From Cryobacterium glaciale (lineage in GTDB: Bacteria > Actinomycetota > Actinomycetes > Actinomycetales > Microbacteriaceae), in the NCBI RefSeq assembly GCF_004402535.1, contig NZ_SOEY01000029.1:52179-116178 (forward strand): DNA of 64,000 nucleotides. Direction: 5' to 3'. Numbering within the stretch: the first letter of the stretch is position 1; each line of letters starts with the position of its first letter. The translations under genes and the position numbers were made by a program. Positions 41,560-50,775 of the stretch are shown here, one piece after another. The notes beneath the pieces are model-generated. The model had not been told where the DNA came from, did no database searches, and was given only the letters and a program-made list of their open reading frames with translations.

Positions 41560-43593
41560 CTACGCGATCAGCGCCCGCATCCCTCGATCGAGCTCGTCGA
41601 GCGCGGCCTGGGCAGCCGCCCGACGTTCCACCAGGGTGCCGACCTTGCTGCGGGTGTCGATGTAGACCTTGAGCTTCGGCTCGGTCCCGCTTGGGCGCAC
41701 CATGACGCGTGACCCGTCCGTCAAGCGGATGCGCAGCACGTCACTCGGCGGCAGGTCGCCGAACCCCCAGCGAAAGTCATCGATCTCGTCGACGCGAATG
41801 CGGCCGACGTGGGTCGGCGGGGACTCCCGCAGCCGCGTCATCACGAGCGCAATGGTCGACAGCTCGCTGACCCGCACCGAGATCTGGCCCGAGGCGTAGT
41901 GTCCGAATTTCTCACTGAAGCGGTCGAGATAGCCGGCGAGGGTCGTGCCCTCCGACTTGAGGTCGCTCACGAGCGAGAGCAGCGCGACGGCGGCCGAGAT
42001 GCCGTCCTTGTCGCGCACGGTTTCCGGGTTCACCAGGTAGCCCAGCGCCTCTTCGAAGCCGTAGATCAGGTTGGGTACCCGCGACACCCATTTGAAGCCG
42101 GTGAGGGTCTCTGTGAAACGCAGGCCGTAGGCATCCGCTACCGCGTGCAGCGCCGGCGACGACACGATCGAACACGCGAGCGCGCCGGTGTCAGCGGTGG
42201 GAACGGCGTCGAGATCGGGCGAAGCGGCCAGCGCGGCGGCCCGCCAGCCGAGAATAGCGCCGACCTCGTTGCCGCTGAGGCGGCGGTAACCGGTCGCGCT
42301 GGACAGGTCGGGGATGGCCACGGCGAGGCGGTCGGCATCCGGATCATTGGCGATGATGAGCTCAGCGCCCACCTCACGCGCGGTCTCGTAGGCCAGGTCC
42401 ATGGCGCCGGGCTCTTCCGGGTTCGGAAACGCCACCGTGGGGAAAGCAGCGTCGGGTGCGATCTGCGCGTCGACCAGGGTCGGCAGGTCGAATCCGGCCT
42501 TCTCGAGCACCCGGCGGGTGGTGTCCCAGCCGACGCCGTGCATGGCGGTGTACACCGCGTTCACCTGCGCCCGCGGCGTGTGCGCGAGGCTGGCGGTCGC
42601 AGCGATATACGCGAGCACGACGTCCTCCTCGGCGGTCTCGTAACTGCCGCGCGGCAGGTGCGGCACGTGTTCGTCGGCGGCGACGCGCAGAATCTCGTCC
42701 GAGATGGCCTTGTCGTCGGGGGAGACGATCTGGGCTCCGCTATTCACGCCGCCCAGATAAACCTTGTAGCCGTTGTCGTTCGGCGGGTTGTGCGAGGCGG
42801 TCACCATCACACCGCAGCTCGCGTCGAGGTGTCGCACCGCGAAGGCCAGCACCGGCGTCGGCAGCAACCGCGGCAAGAGGATGGCGCGCACCCCCGCGCC
42901 CGCCATGATCGCCGCCGTGTCGGTCGCGAAAACGTGGGAATTCTTGCGTCCGTCGTAGCCGATCACGACCGACGGTGTCACCCCGGGGGCGGCGCGTCGC
43001 CGCAGGTAGGTGGCGAGGCCGGCCGCCGCCTGCGAGACGAGCACCCGGTTCATGCGGTTCGGTCCGGCGGAGATTTCGCCGCGCAGCCCGGCCGTGCCGA
43101 AGGCTAGCCGGGTGTCGAAGCGCGAGTGCAGGTTCGACAGGGCCACGGTGTCGCCGTCCTCGACGGCATTGATGAGAGTGCGCAGCTGCGCCTGAGTCTC
43201 CGGGTCGGGATCCTGGTTGAGCCAGGCCCTGGCTGCCTGTAACAGCGTCGTGGTGCGGTCGGTCGAAACGAGCGGGGTCTCCTGGGCGACCGGAGCGGTG
43301 GCGAGGTCGTCATCCCCGGCGCTGTCGGGCGTGATCGTCTGAATGGCGACGGTCGGTTCGAAGTCGTCATCGTTGTTCTGTGCGAGGGGCTGACCGGGGT
43401 CGGAGGCGTTGTCCGGAACGATCGGCAGGGCGCGGGTCGGCGTCTGGGCCTCGTCGGCGTCCTCGGATTCGGTGACGCGCGGTACGGCATCCGCTGTGCT
43501 GTCGGGCGCTGAAGCCGGCGGGCCGGAGTGGCGGCCGCCGGTGCGTTCGGCCGGACGCTCGCCTTCCGAACCGGGCTCGCCCCGGCCGGTCAC
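41560..43593 (-). CDS. Phosphoglucomutase/phosphomannomutase-family phosphopentomutase with long N-terminal extension
   Basis: This 677-residue alpha-D-phosphohexomutase family enzyme has a catalytic Ser loop MVTASHNPPNDNGYKVY, the metal loop ANDPDADRLAVA, a sugar loop GFEEALGY and the phosphate loop RPSGTEPKLKVY. Coupled to purine nucleoside phosphorylase by a GTGA overlap, it probably converts ribose-1-phosphate to ribose-5-phosphate. The first 110 or so residues are a disordered acidic Pro/Thr/Asp-rich extension before the usual start (LLQAARAWLNQDPDPETQ). No ATG, GTG or TTG suitable for a shorter start was seen in that stretch. Confidence 0.88.
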   Translation of the reverse strand: MTGRGEPGSEGERPAERTGGRHSGPPASAPDSTADAVPRVTESEDADEAQTPTRALPIVPDNASDPGQPLAQNNDDDFEPTVAIQTITPDSAGDDDLATAPVAQETPLVSTDRTTTLLQAARAWLNQDPDPETQAQLRTLINAVEDGDTVALSNLHSRFDTRLAFGTAGLRGEISAGPNRMNRVLVSQAAAGLATYLRRRAAPGVTPSVVIGYDGRKNSHVFATDTAAIMAGAGVRAILLPRLLPTPVLAFAVRHLDASCGVMVTASHNPPNDNGYKVYLGGVNSGAQIVSPDDKAISDEILRVAADEHVPHLPRGSYETAEEDVVLAYIAATASLAHTPRAQVNAVYTAMHGVGWDTTRRVLEKAGFDLPTLVDAQIAPDAAFPTVAFPNPEEPGAMDLAYETAREVGAELIIANDPDADRLAVAIPDLSSATGYRRLSGNEVGAILGWRAAALAASPDLDAVPTADTGALACSIVSSPALHAVADAYGLRFTETLTGFKWVSRVPNLIYGFEEALGYLVNPETVRDKDGISAAVALLSLVSDLKSEGTTLAGYLDRFSEKFGHYASGQISVRVSELSTIALVMTRLRESPPTHVGRIRVDEIDDFRWGFGDLPPSDVLRIRLTDGSRVMVRPSGTEPKLKVYIDTRSKVGTLVERRAAAQAALDELDRGMRALIA

Positions 43594-44423
43594 AGTGCGG
43601 CCACGATCCGGGCGAGGAGGGCGCTGATCACCGGTTCGGCGAGCGCGCCGGCCTCGATGACTTCGCCGTGGCTGAGCGGAGTTTTCTGGATGCCGGCGGC
43701 GAGGTTGGTGATGAGCGACAGGCCCAGCACCTCCATGCCGGCCTGCCGCGCCGCGATGGCCTCGAGCGCGGTCGACATGCCCACGATGTGGCCGCCGATG
43801 GCCTTGGCCATCTGCACCTCGGCGGGCGTCTCGTACTGCGGCCCGCGAAACTGGCAGTACACACCCTCGTCGAGGGTTGGGTCGATGCCGCGTGCCAGGT
43901 CGCGCAGCCGCTGCGAGTACAGGTCGGTCAGGTCGACGAAGGTTGCGCCCTCGAGCGGTGAATCAAAAGTCAGGTTGATGTGGTCACTGATCAGCACCGG
44001 GGTTCCCGGCGACCACGATTCCCGGATGCCGCCGGCCCCGTTGGTCAGGATCATCGTCGTCGCTCCGGTCGCCGCCGCCGTGCGCACACTGTGCACGACC
44101 CGGCGTACGCCGTGGCCTTCGTAGTAGTGCGTGCGGGCGCCGATCACGAGCGCGCGCTTGCCGCCCGGCAGCAGGATGGAGCGCAGCGTGCCCGCGTGAC
44201 CGGCCAGCGCCGGGGCGCTGAACCCGGTGATGTCCGCGGCGTTCACGGTGTGGGTGGTCTCGCCGATCAGGTCCGCGGCCTTGGCCCAGCCGCTGCCGAG
44301 CGTGAGGGCGACGTCGTGCCGGGGCACGCCCGTGATGCCGGCGATCTCCGCGGCGGCCGACCGTGCCGCCTCGAACGGATCAGTTTCGGGCACGTCTAAC
44401 GGGTTGATCTCGTTCGTGAACAT
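43590..44423 (-). CDS. Purine nucleoside phosphorylase
   Basis: This 277-residue trimeric-type phosphorylase splits inosine/guanosine with phosphate to base and ribose-1-phosphate. Characteristic segments are VALTLGSGWAKAAD (phosphate loop), TNGAGGIRESWSPG, the substrate loop CQFRGPQYETPAEV with its Glu, and VGMSTALEAIAARQAGMEVLG, split here for length. It precedes and overlaps the phosphomutase gene. With adenosine deaminase and the nucleoside hydrolase nearby it completes a salvage set. Spacer 44424-44596 has no gene. Confidence 0.92.
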   Translation of the reverse strand: MFTNEINPLDVPETDPFEAARSAAAEIAGITGVPRHDVALTLGSGWAKAADLIGETTHTVNAADITGFSAPALAGHAGTLRSILLPGGKRALVIGARTHYYEGHGVRRVVHSVRTAAATGATTMILTNGAGGIRESWSPGTPVLISDHINLTFDSPLEGATFVDLTDLYSQRLRDLARGIDPTLDEGVYCQFRGPQYETPAEVQMAKAIGGHIVGMSTALEAIAARQAGMEVLGLSLITNLAAGIQKTPLSHGEVIEAGALAEPVISALLARIVAAL

Positions 44424-44596
44424 TTCACTACTCTAGAACCCCGGCCGAGGGCATGGAGATTCTGCGCGCATTCTGCTCATCGGCGCGCCGAACGGGCGCC
44501 GGGACGCCCATTCGGTGCGTTTTCGCCCTTTTCGACGCCCAACACGGGCCGAACGGGAACTCGCGCGGTTTTGCGGGAGCTGCGCGGGCCACGAGA

Positions 44597-46042
44597 ATGG
44601 ACTACATGGCCTATGAGTTCGAACGCAAGCAGCGCATTGCAGTATTAGGCGGTGGGCCTGGCGGATACGAAGCGGCCATCGCCGGAGCACAACAGGGTGC
44701 CGATGTCACCCTCATCGAAAGCGTCGGGGTCGGCGGTTCCGCCGTGATAACGGATGTCGTCCCCTCCAAATCCCTCATCGCCACGGCCGAAGCCTCGAAC
44801 TCGATCGGCGAGGCCACCGATCTGGGTGTGCAGTTCTTCGTGCGCGGCGAGACCGGTAAGCCGCTGCGCCCGGAGGTCGCCATCAACCTGGCCGCCGTGA
44901 ACAAGCGCCTGCTCGCTCTCGCCCGCCAGCAGTCCGAAGATATGAAGGCCACTCTCATTCGCGCCGGTGTGCGCTTCGTGCAGGGCCACGGACGTCTCGA
45001 CGGCACCACCGGCATCATCGTTGCGACCTCGGGCGACGCGACGGCCACCGACTTCGACCGCATCGACGCCGACACCCTCGTCGTCTCGGTGGGAGCCAGC
45101 CCGCGCGTGCTGGCGTCGGCGATGCCCGACGGCGAGCGCATCCTCACCTGGACCCAGCTCTACAACCTCAAGGCTATTCCCGAGCACCTCATCGTGGTCG
45201 GTTCTGGTGTCACCGGCGCCGAGTTCGCCTCGGCCTACCGCGCCCTCGGCGCGAAGGTCACCCTCATCTCCAGCCGGGACCAGGTTCTGCCCGGTGAAGA
45301 CGCCGACGCCGCCAACGTGATCGAGAACGTCTTCAAGCGCAACGGCATGACCGTGCTCTCCAAATCGCGGGCCTCCTCGGTCGAACGCACCAAGACCGGC
45401 GTGGTGGCAACCCTCGCAGACGGACGCACGGTCGAGGGCAGCCACTGCCTCATCGCCGTCGGTTCCATTCCGAACACCGCCAACATCGGGCTCGAGCAGG
45501 CCGGCGTGCAGATCACCGACTCCGGACACATCCAGGTCAACCGGGTCGCCCGCACCTCGATTCCGAACATCTACGCGGCCGGCGACTGCACGACCGAGAT
45601 TCCGCTGGCATCCGTGGCCTCCATGATGGGACGCACCGCGGTCTTCCACGCGATGGGCGACACCGTCAACCCGATCGAGATTCGCAACGTGGCCGCGAAC
45701 ATTTTCACTCAGCCCGAGATCGCGACCGTCGGGTACACCCAGAAGCAGATCGAAGACGGACTCGCCCAGGGCGAGATCTACAAGCTGCCCCTGTCGCAAA
45801 ACCCGCGGGCCAAGATGATGGGAATCAAGGACGGCTTCGTCAAGCTGTTCGCCCGCACCGGCAGCGGCACGGTCATCGGCGGCGTCATCGTGGCCCCGAA
45901 GGCCAGCGAGCTCATCTTCCCGCTCGCCCTGGCGGTCGAACACCGGCTCACGGTCGACGAGGTCGCCCGTACCTTCCCGGTCTACCCCTCGCTCACCGGC
46001 TCCATAACGGATGCCGCGCGCGCCATGCACGTCGTCCTCTAG
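44597..46042 (+). CDS. lpdA: NAD(P)H-quinone dehydrogenase, LpdA type
   Basis: This flavoprotein disulfide reductase homologue has about 481 residues from the ATG at 44597; 44606 is an equally possible start. Motifs are the FAD-binding IAVLGGGPGGYEAA, the NAD(P)-binding VVGSGVTGAEFASAY and the second FAD site IYAAGDCT. At the redox position it has GVGGSAVITDVVPSKSL, where dihydrolipoamide dehydrogenases have CxxxxC, so the disulfide is absent. Loss of this Cys pair is characteristic of mycobacterial LpdA (Rv3303c-like), which reduces quinones. The C-terminal dimerisation domain is intact. Confidence 0.9.
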   Translation: MDYMAYEFERKQRIAVLGGGPGGYEAAIAGAQQGADVTLIESVGVGGSAVITDVVPSKSLIATAEASNSIGEATDLGVQFFVRGETGKPLRPEVAINLAAVNKRLLALARQQSEDMKATLIRAGVRFVQGHGRLDGTTGIIVATSGDATATDFDRIDADTLVVSVGASPRVLASAMPDGERILTWTQLYNLKAIPEHLIVVGSGVTGAEFASAYRALGAKVTLISSRDQVLPGEDADAANVIENVFKRNGMTVLSKSRASSVERTKTGVVATLADGRTVEGSHCLIAVGSIPNTANIGLEQAGVQITDSGHIQVNRVARTSIPNIYAAGDCTTEIPLASVASMMGRTAVFHAMGDTVNPIEIRNVAANIFTQPEIATVGYTQKQIEDGLAQGEIYKLPLSQNPRAKMMGIKDGFVKLFARTGSGTVIGGVIVAPKASELIFPLALAVEHRLTVDEVARTFPVYPSLTGSITDAARAMHVVL

Positions 46043-46103
46043 TCCCGTAATTCCCGCTTCCAGTTCCCGGGCCTACCTCGAAAGCCAGCGGCCTACCGGA
46101 GAG

Positions 46104-47882
46104 CTAGGCGGCGTCGGAGACCGTCAACAGCACGCTGCCGGAGGAGACCGTCTCGCCGACGACGGCCGCTACGTTGCCGACCGTGCCGTCGCGGTGAGCG
46201 ACGAGCGGCTGCTCCATCTTCATGGCCTCGAGCACGAGCAGCAGATCACCCTTGACAACCGTGTCCCCCTCGGCGACGAGCAGCTTCACGATGGTCGCCT
46301 GCATGGGCGCCTTGATGGCGTCTCCGGTGGCAGTGTCGACGGCGTGCAGCCCGCCGCGACGCTTGGGGGCCGGGCCGACCGAGCGGGCGCTCGCGCCGCC
46401 GGGCAGCAGCCGGGTGGGCAGGGTCACTTCGATGCGACGTCCTTCTACCTCGACGACGATGCTGTGGCGTTTCTGCGGGCCGGCGGCGTCTTCCATGCTG
46501 CCGCTCCACGGTTCGATGTCGTTCTCGAACTCGGTCTCGATCCAGCGGGTGAAGACGGTGAAGGGCTTGCCGTCGGTCGGTGCGAAGGCGGGGTCGCGCA
46601 CGACCTTGCGGTGGAAGGGCAGCACGGTCGGCAGGCCAGCGACCTCGAATTCGTCGAGGGCGCGGCGCGAACGCTCGAGGGCCTCTTCGCGGGTCGCGCC
46701 GGTGACGATGAGCTTGGCGATGAGCGAGTCGAACGATCCGCTGATCACATCGCCGGACTGCACACCGGTGTCGACGCGCACGCCGGGGCCGCCCGCGGGC
46801 TTGAACACGTGTACCGGGCCGGGCGCGGGCAGGAAGCCACGGCCGGCATCCTCTCCGTTGATGCGAAATTCAAAGGAGTGAGCGGATGCGACGGGGTCAC
46901 CGTAGGTCAGCTCGCCACCCTCGGCGAGGCGGAACTGTTCGCGCACCAGGTCGATGCCGGTGACCTCTTCGGAGACGGTGTGCTCGACCTGCAGGCGGGT
47001 GTTGACCTCGAGGAACGAGACGGTTCCGTCCTGGCCGATGAGAAATTCGCAGGTGCCGGCGCCGAGGTAGCCGACCTCTTTCAGAATGGCCTTGGAGGCG
47101 CGATACATCTCGGTCGTCTGCGCTTCGGTGAGAAAGGGAGCCGGTGCTTCTTCGACGAGCTTCTGGTGTCGGCGCTGCAGCGAACAGTCGCGGGTCGACA
47201 CGACGACGACGTTGCCGAACTTGTCGGCGAGGCACTGGGTTTCGACGTGGCGGGGGGAGTCGAGGTATTTTTCGACGAAGCATTCGCCGCGACCGAAGGC
47301 GGTGATGGCCTCGCGAGTGGCGGAATCGAACATCTCGGCGACCTCGTCGCGGGTGCGAGCAACCTTGAGGCCGCGTCCGCCGCCACCGAAGGCGGCTTTG
47401 ATGGCCACGGGCAGGCCGTGCACGTCGACGAAGGCGAGCACCTCGGCTGCGTCGGTGCAGGGGTTCAGGGTGCCCGGCGCCATCGGGGCGTTGACCTTTT
47501 CGGCGATTTTACGGGCGGAGACCTTGTCGCCGAGCTGCTCGATCGCTTCGGGCGACGGCCCGATCCAGATGAGGCCTGCGTCGATCACGGCGCGGGCGAA
47601 GTCGGCGTTCTCGGCCAGAAAGCCGTAGCCGGGGTGCACGGCGTCAGCGCCGCTTCGCCTGGCGATCGACAGGATCTTGTCGATGACGAGGTAGGTTTCG
47701 GCGCCGCTGGTGCCGTCGAGGCCGTACGCCTCGTCAGCGAGACGGGCGTGCAGAGAGTCGCGATCCTGGTCGGCGTAGACGGCGACAGAGAGAATTCCAC
47801 TGTCTTTCGCGGCACGGATGACCCGAACGGCGATCTCGCCTCGGTTGGCGATGAGGACCTTCGTTATGAGTGACACAATCAC
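46104..47882 (-). CDS. Acetyl/propionyl-CoA carboxylase alpha subunit (biotin carboxylase + BCCP)
   Basis: This 592-residue AccA3-type protein supplies carboxybiotin to the acyl-CoA carboxylases of fatty and mycolic-type lipid synthesis. The N-terminal biotin carboxylase begins [18 protein letters not shown], the ATP-grasp glycine loop is [13 protein letters not shown], and [15 protein letters not shown] is intact. The C-terminal BCCP domain carries the biotinylation site [10 protein letters not shown]. Starts with GTG at 47882 or 47876. Its carboxyltransferase, epsilon subunit and biotin ligase partners are at 53.6-56.5 kb. Confidence 0.93.
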   Translation of the reverse strand: MIVSLITKVLIANRGEIAVRVIRAAKDSGILSVAVYADQDRDSLHARLADEAYGLDGTSGAETYLVIDKILSIARRSGADAVHPGYGFLAENADFARAVIDAGLIWIGPSPEAIEQLGDKVSARKIAEKVNAPMAPGTLNPCTDAAEVLAFVDVHGLPVAIKAAFGGGGRGLKVARTRDEVAEMFDSATREAITAFGRGECFVEKYLDSPRHVETQCLADKFGNVVVVSTRDCSLQRRHQKLVEEAPAPFLTEAQTTEMYRASKAILKEVGYLGAGTCEFLIGQDGTVSFLEVNTRLQVEHTVSEEVTGIDLVREQFRLAEGGELTYGDPVASAHSFEFRINGEDAGRGFLPAPGPVHVFKPAGGPGVRVDTGVQSGDVISGSFDSLIAKLIVTGATREEALERSRRALDEFEVAGLPTVLPFHRKVVRDPAFAPTDGKPFTVFTRWIETEFENDIEPWSGSMEDAAGPQKRHSIVVEVEGRRIEVTLPTRLLPGGASARSVGPAPKRRGGLHAVDTATGDAIKAPMQATIVKLLVAEGDTVVKGDLLLVLEAMKMEQPLVAHRDGTVGNVAAVVGETVSSGSVLLTVSDAA

Positions 47883-47961
47883 TTAGCCTATTGCCCACCG
47901 CCACATCCCTTTTGGTTCTCTCCGACAAAAAGACCCGGCAGATTCTTGCGGATGCCTACAA

Positions 47962-48612
47962 TTACAGCGCTCCCGGGCGATTCCACAGGGTCGGCCACTC
48001 GTGTCCGAGGGTGCGCACCAGCCGCCGCAGCGTCGGCAGCGACAGCCCCACCACGGTCGAGGGGTCACCGACGATGCTCGTGATAAAGGGAGCGCCGAGG
48101 CTGTCGATCGTGAAGGCGCCCGCCACGAACAGCGGCTCACCGGTTGCTATATAGGCGTCGAGTTCGGCGTCGTCGAGGTCGTCGGCAAAGGTCACCTCGG
48201 CCACCGCGACCGCGCCGATCGACCGCCCGGGCACGCCGTCGGCGATCTCGATCAGCCAGTGCCCCGAGTACAGCGTGCCGGTGCGCCCACGTTGGCGCTC
48301 CCAGCGCTCGCGCGCGGCATCCGCTGTGTGCGGCTTGCCGTAGATCACGCCGTCCAGCACGAACACCGAGTCGCCGCCGAGCAGCAGACCGTTCACAGGC
48401 GCGTCCAGCCGAGCGGATGCCGCCGCCTCCGCTTTCGCACGCGCCAGCAGCTCCACGAGAACCCGCGGCTCGAGTGCAGCGCCGCGGGCCGTCTCGGTCT
48501 CGGTGACGACCCGCGCCTCGTCGACGTCGGGGTTGATCAGCACCGGCTCGATGCCGGCTGCGCGCAGCAGGGCGAGGCGGGCCGGAGACGTGGAAGCCAG
48601 ATAGAGACGCAT
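47962..48612 (-). CDS. maf: Maf-like nucleoside triphosphate pyrophosphatase
   Basis: This 216-residue house-cleaning pyrophosphatase hydrolyses noncanonical or dTTP/UTP-type nucleotides. The N-terminal YLASTSPARLALLRAAGI corresponds to the SxSPRR motif, with Ala in place of the first Arg. GGDSVFVLDG, KPHTADAARE and DSLGAPFITSIVGDPSTVVGLSL (in parts) complete the fold. It lies just upstream of the biotin carboxylase gene on the same strand (80 bp apart), the usual actinobacterial arrangement. Confidence 0.9.
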   Translation of the reverse strand: MRLYLASTSPARLALLRAAGIEPVLINPDVDEARVVTETETARGAALEPRVLVELLARAKAEAAASARLDAPVNGLLLGGDSVFVLDGVIYGKPHTADAARERWERQRGRTGTLYSGHWLIEIADGVPGRSIGAVAVAEVTFADDLDDAELDAYIATGEPLFVAGAFTIDSLGAPFITSIVGDPSTVVGLSLPTLRRLVRTLGHEWPTLWNRPGAL

Positions 48613-48713
48613 GCGGTCCTTTCAAGTTGAGGGGGAGCATCCATTCAAGCAGGCCGACTGGGCCATTCGGGTGCGTAACAACGACCGGCGAGGGGGTGTG
48701 GGATCATCGTTAG

Positions 48714-50030
48714 ATGAGCAACACGAGTCACCAGCCCGCTACCCCCGCCCCGACCTCGTCTGCGACGGTCGGCGACGAGCTTGAGCTGGACATCACCAAC
48801 GTCGCCCACGGCGGAATCTTCGTCGCCCGCCACGAGGGCCGCGTCATCTTCGTCAGCGACACCCTGCCGGGTGAGCGAGTGCGTGCCCGCCTCACCGAGG
48901 CCAACCACAAGAGCTTCTGGCGCGCCGAAACCGTCGCCGTGCTCGACGCCGCAACCGAACGCCAGCCGCATATCTGGAGCGCGGCATCCGTTGAACGCGC
49001 CCCCGAAGACCGCGCCGGCGGTGCCGAATTCGGCCACATCGAGCTCGGCTTCCAGCGCGAACTCAAGCGCCAGGTTCTCGCCGACGCGCTGGCACGCATG
49101 GCCGGGATCGACAGTGATGTCGTGGTGGAGCCGGTCGCGGTCAGCGCCAAGGCCAGCCCCGGCGACGCGATGGACGGCACCGGATGGCGCACCAGGGTGA
49201 GCCTGCACGTGGCAGCTGACGGAACCATCGGCCCGTACGCCGCGCGCAGCCACCGGGTCATTCCCGTCGACGACCTGCCGCTCGCCGAGCACGAGCTCGA
49301 ACTGCGCGCCCCTCTCGATACCCTGTTTCACAATGCGGCGAAAATCGATCTGGTCGCGCCGAGCAAGGGCGACGTGCAGGTGCTCGTCTCGGCCAAGGAT
49401 GCCAACGGCAAGCCCAAACGGGTGCCGCACGGCCTGATCCACGAGATCGTCGCCGACCGCGAGTTCGAACTCGACCGCTCCGGATTCTGGCAGGTGCACT
49501 CGATGGCCGCCGACACGCTGTACCACGCCGTGCAGAACATCATCGATCCGGCCACCTTCGACCCGCGCGCCTCCAACCTCGACCTCTACGGCGGCGTCGG
49601 TCTGCTCGCGGCGGCCGTCGGCGACAAATTCGGCCAGTCCACCCGCATCACCTCGGTGGAGAGCGACCCGGAAGCGGTCGCCTTCGCCGCCCGCAACCTC
49701 AAGGAATGGGCCGGCGCCACCGCCGAAGCCGACCGCGTCGACCGCTTTCTGCAGCGTCTGCTGCGCGAAGCGGATGCCGCGGAGCGCGCCCGCCTCGCCG
49801 CAGCGACCGTCGTGCTCGACCCGCCGCGCTCCGGCGCCGGCAAAGCCGTCGTCGACCAGCTGGTCGCCCTCGCACCGAAGCAAATCGTCTACGTGGCCTG
49901 CGACCCGGTGGCGCTCGCCCGCGATGTCGCGTTGTTTGCGAAGCAGGGCTACGAGCTGAAGACCCTGCGCGCCTTCGACCTGTTCCCCAATACGCACCAC
50001 GTCGAAGCCGTCGCACTGCTCTGCAAATAG
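48714..50030 (+). CDS. TrmA/RumA-type class I SAM-dependent RNA uridine methyltransferase
   Basis: This 438-residue methyltransferase has an N-terminal TRAM domain (residues 20-75: ELDITNVAHGGIFVARHEGR), no iron-sulfur Cys cluster, and a C-terminal Rossmann domain (LDLYGGVGLLAAAVG) with the catalytic Cys in YVACDPVALARD after VLDPPRSGAG. The family makes 5-methyluridine in rRNA or tRNA. The lack of the CX5CX2C iron-sulfur motif puts it with the cluster-less actinobacterial group. It is divergent from maf. Confidence 0.88.
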   Translation: MSNTSHQPATPAPTSSATVGDELELDITNVAHGGIFVARHEGRVIFVSDTLPGERVRARLTEANHKSFWRAETVAVLDAATERQPHIWSAASVERAPEDRAGGAEFGHIELGFQRELKRQVLADALARMAGIDSDVVVEPVAVSAKASPGDAMDGTGWRTRVSLHVAADGTIGPYAARSHRVIPVDDLPLAEHELELRAPLDTLFHNAAKIDLVAPSKGDVQVLVSAKDANGKPKRVPHGLIHEIVADREFELDRSGFWQVHSMAADTLYHAVQNIIDPATFDPRASNLDLYGGVGLLAAAVGDKFGQSTRITSVESDPEAVAFAARNLKEWAGATAEADRVDRFLQRLLREADAAERARLAAATVVLDPPRSGAGKAVVDQLVALAPKQIVYVACDPVALARDVALFAKQGYELKTLRAFDLFPNTHHVEAVALLCK

Positions 50031-50067
50031 CTATCGTTGAGATTAGACAACCGAAGGCAGCCATACC

Positions 50068-50775
50068 GTGAGTCACGAACTAACCGATCCCGCACCATCC
50101 ACCGCCAACCGGATTCCTGTTCGCGTCGGCATCGTCGACGACCACGAGTCGGTGCGGCTGGGCTTGCAGGCCGCCTGCGAGAACGCCGGCTACGAGGTGC
50201 TGTTCGCGGCGGCCACCGCGCAGGCCCTGGTCGACGGCCTCGCCGGGCGCCAGTGCGACGTGATCGTGCTCGACCTGTCGCTCGGTGACGGGTCACTCGT
50301 GACCGACAACGTGCACCTGGTGGCGAGCACCGGTTCCGCCGTGCTCGTGCACAGCATCGCCGACCGGGTCGCCTCGGTGCGTGAGGCGCTTGCCGCCGGA
50401 GCGGCCGGCGTCATCCCCAAATCGTCACCGACCACCACGGTGATGGCCGCCGTCGCCTCGGTCGCCCGCGGCGACGTGCTCAACAATCTCGAGTGGGCCA
50501 CCGCTATCGACGCCGACCGGGACTTCGCCAAGGCGCAGCTCGGCCGCCGCGAACGCGACGTGCTGCACCTCTACGCCTCGGGCTTGCCGCTGAAGATGGT
50601 CGCCATGCAGCTCGGTATCGCGCACTCCACTGCCCGGGAATACCTTGATCGTATTCGGGTGAAGTACGTCGAGGTCGGGCGCCCGGCGCCGACCAAGGTA
50701 GACCTGCTGCGTCGTGCCGTCGAAGACGGAATCCTGCCAGGGCTCGACGCCACCGAAGCCGACCGCGGTGTCTAA
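50068..50775 (+). CDS. LuxR/NarL-type response regulator
   Basis: This 235-residue regulator has a receiver domain at residues 10-130 (RVGIVDDHESVRLGLQ, phospho-Asp in VIVLDLSLGDGS, Lys in VIPKSS) and a C-terminal LuxR helix-turn-helix (RRERDVLHLYASGLPLKMVAMQLGIAHSTAREYLDRIR, in parts). It is followed by two sensor-type genes with overlapping ends, so signalling from a membrane histidine kinase is expected. Target genes are not evident. Confidence 0.9.
   Translation: MSHELTDPAPSTANRIPVRVGIVDDHESVRLGLQAACENAGYEVLFAAATAQALVDGLAGRQCDVIVLDLSLGDGSLVTDNVHLVASTGSAVLVHSIADRVASVREALAAGAAGVIPKSSPTTTVMAAVASVARGDVLNNLEWATAIDADRDFAKAQLGRRERDVLHLYASGLPLKMVAMQLGIAHSTAREYLDRIRVKYVEVGRPAPTKVDLLRRAVEDGILPGLDATEADRGV

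Noticed and set aside
44597..46042. Dihydrolipoamide dehydrogenase
   Set aside because: The redox-active Cys pair is absent (GVGGSAVITD), so it is the LpdA-type quinone reductase rather than a lipoamide enzyme.
46011..47873. 620-codon plus-strand frame opposite the biotin carboxylase gene
   Set aside because: It is fully antisense to a gene with all biotin carboxylase and BCCP motifs. The translation has only compositional bias.
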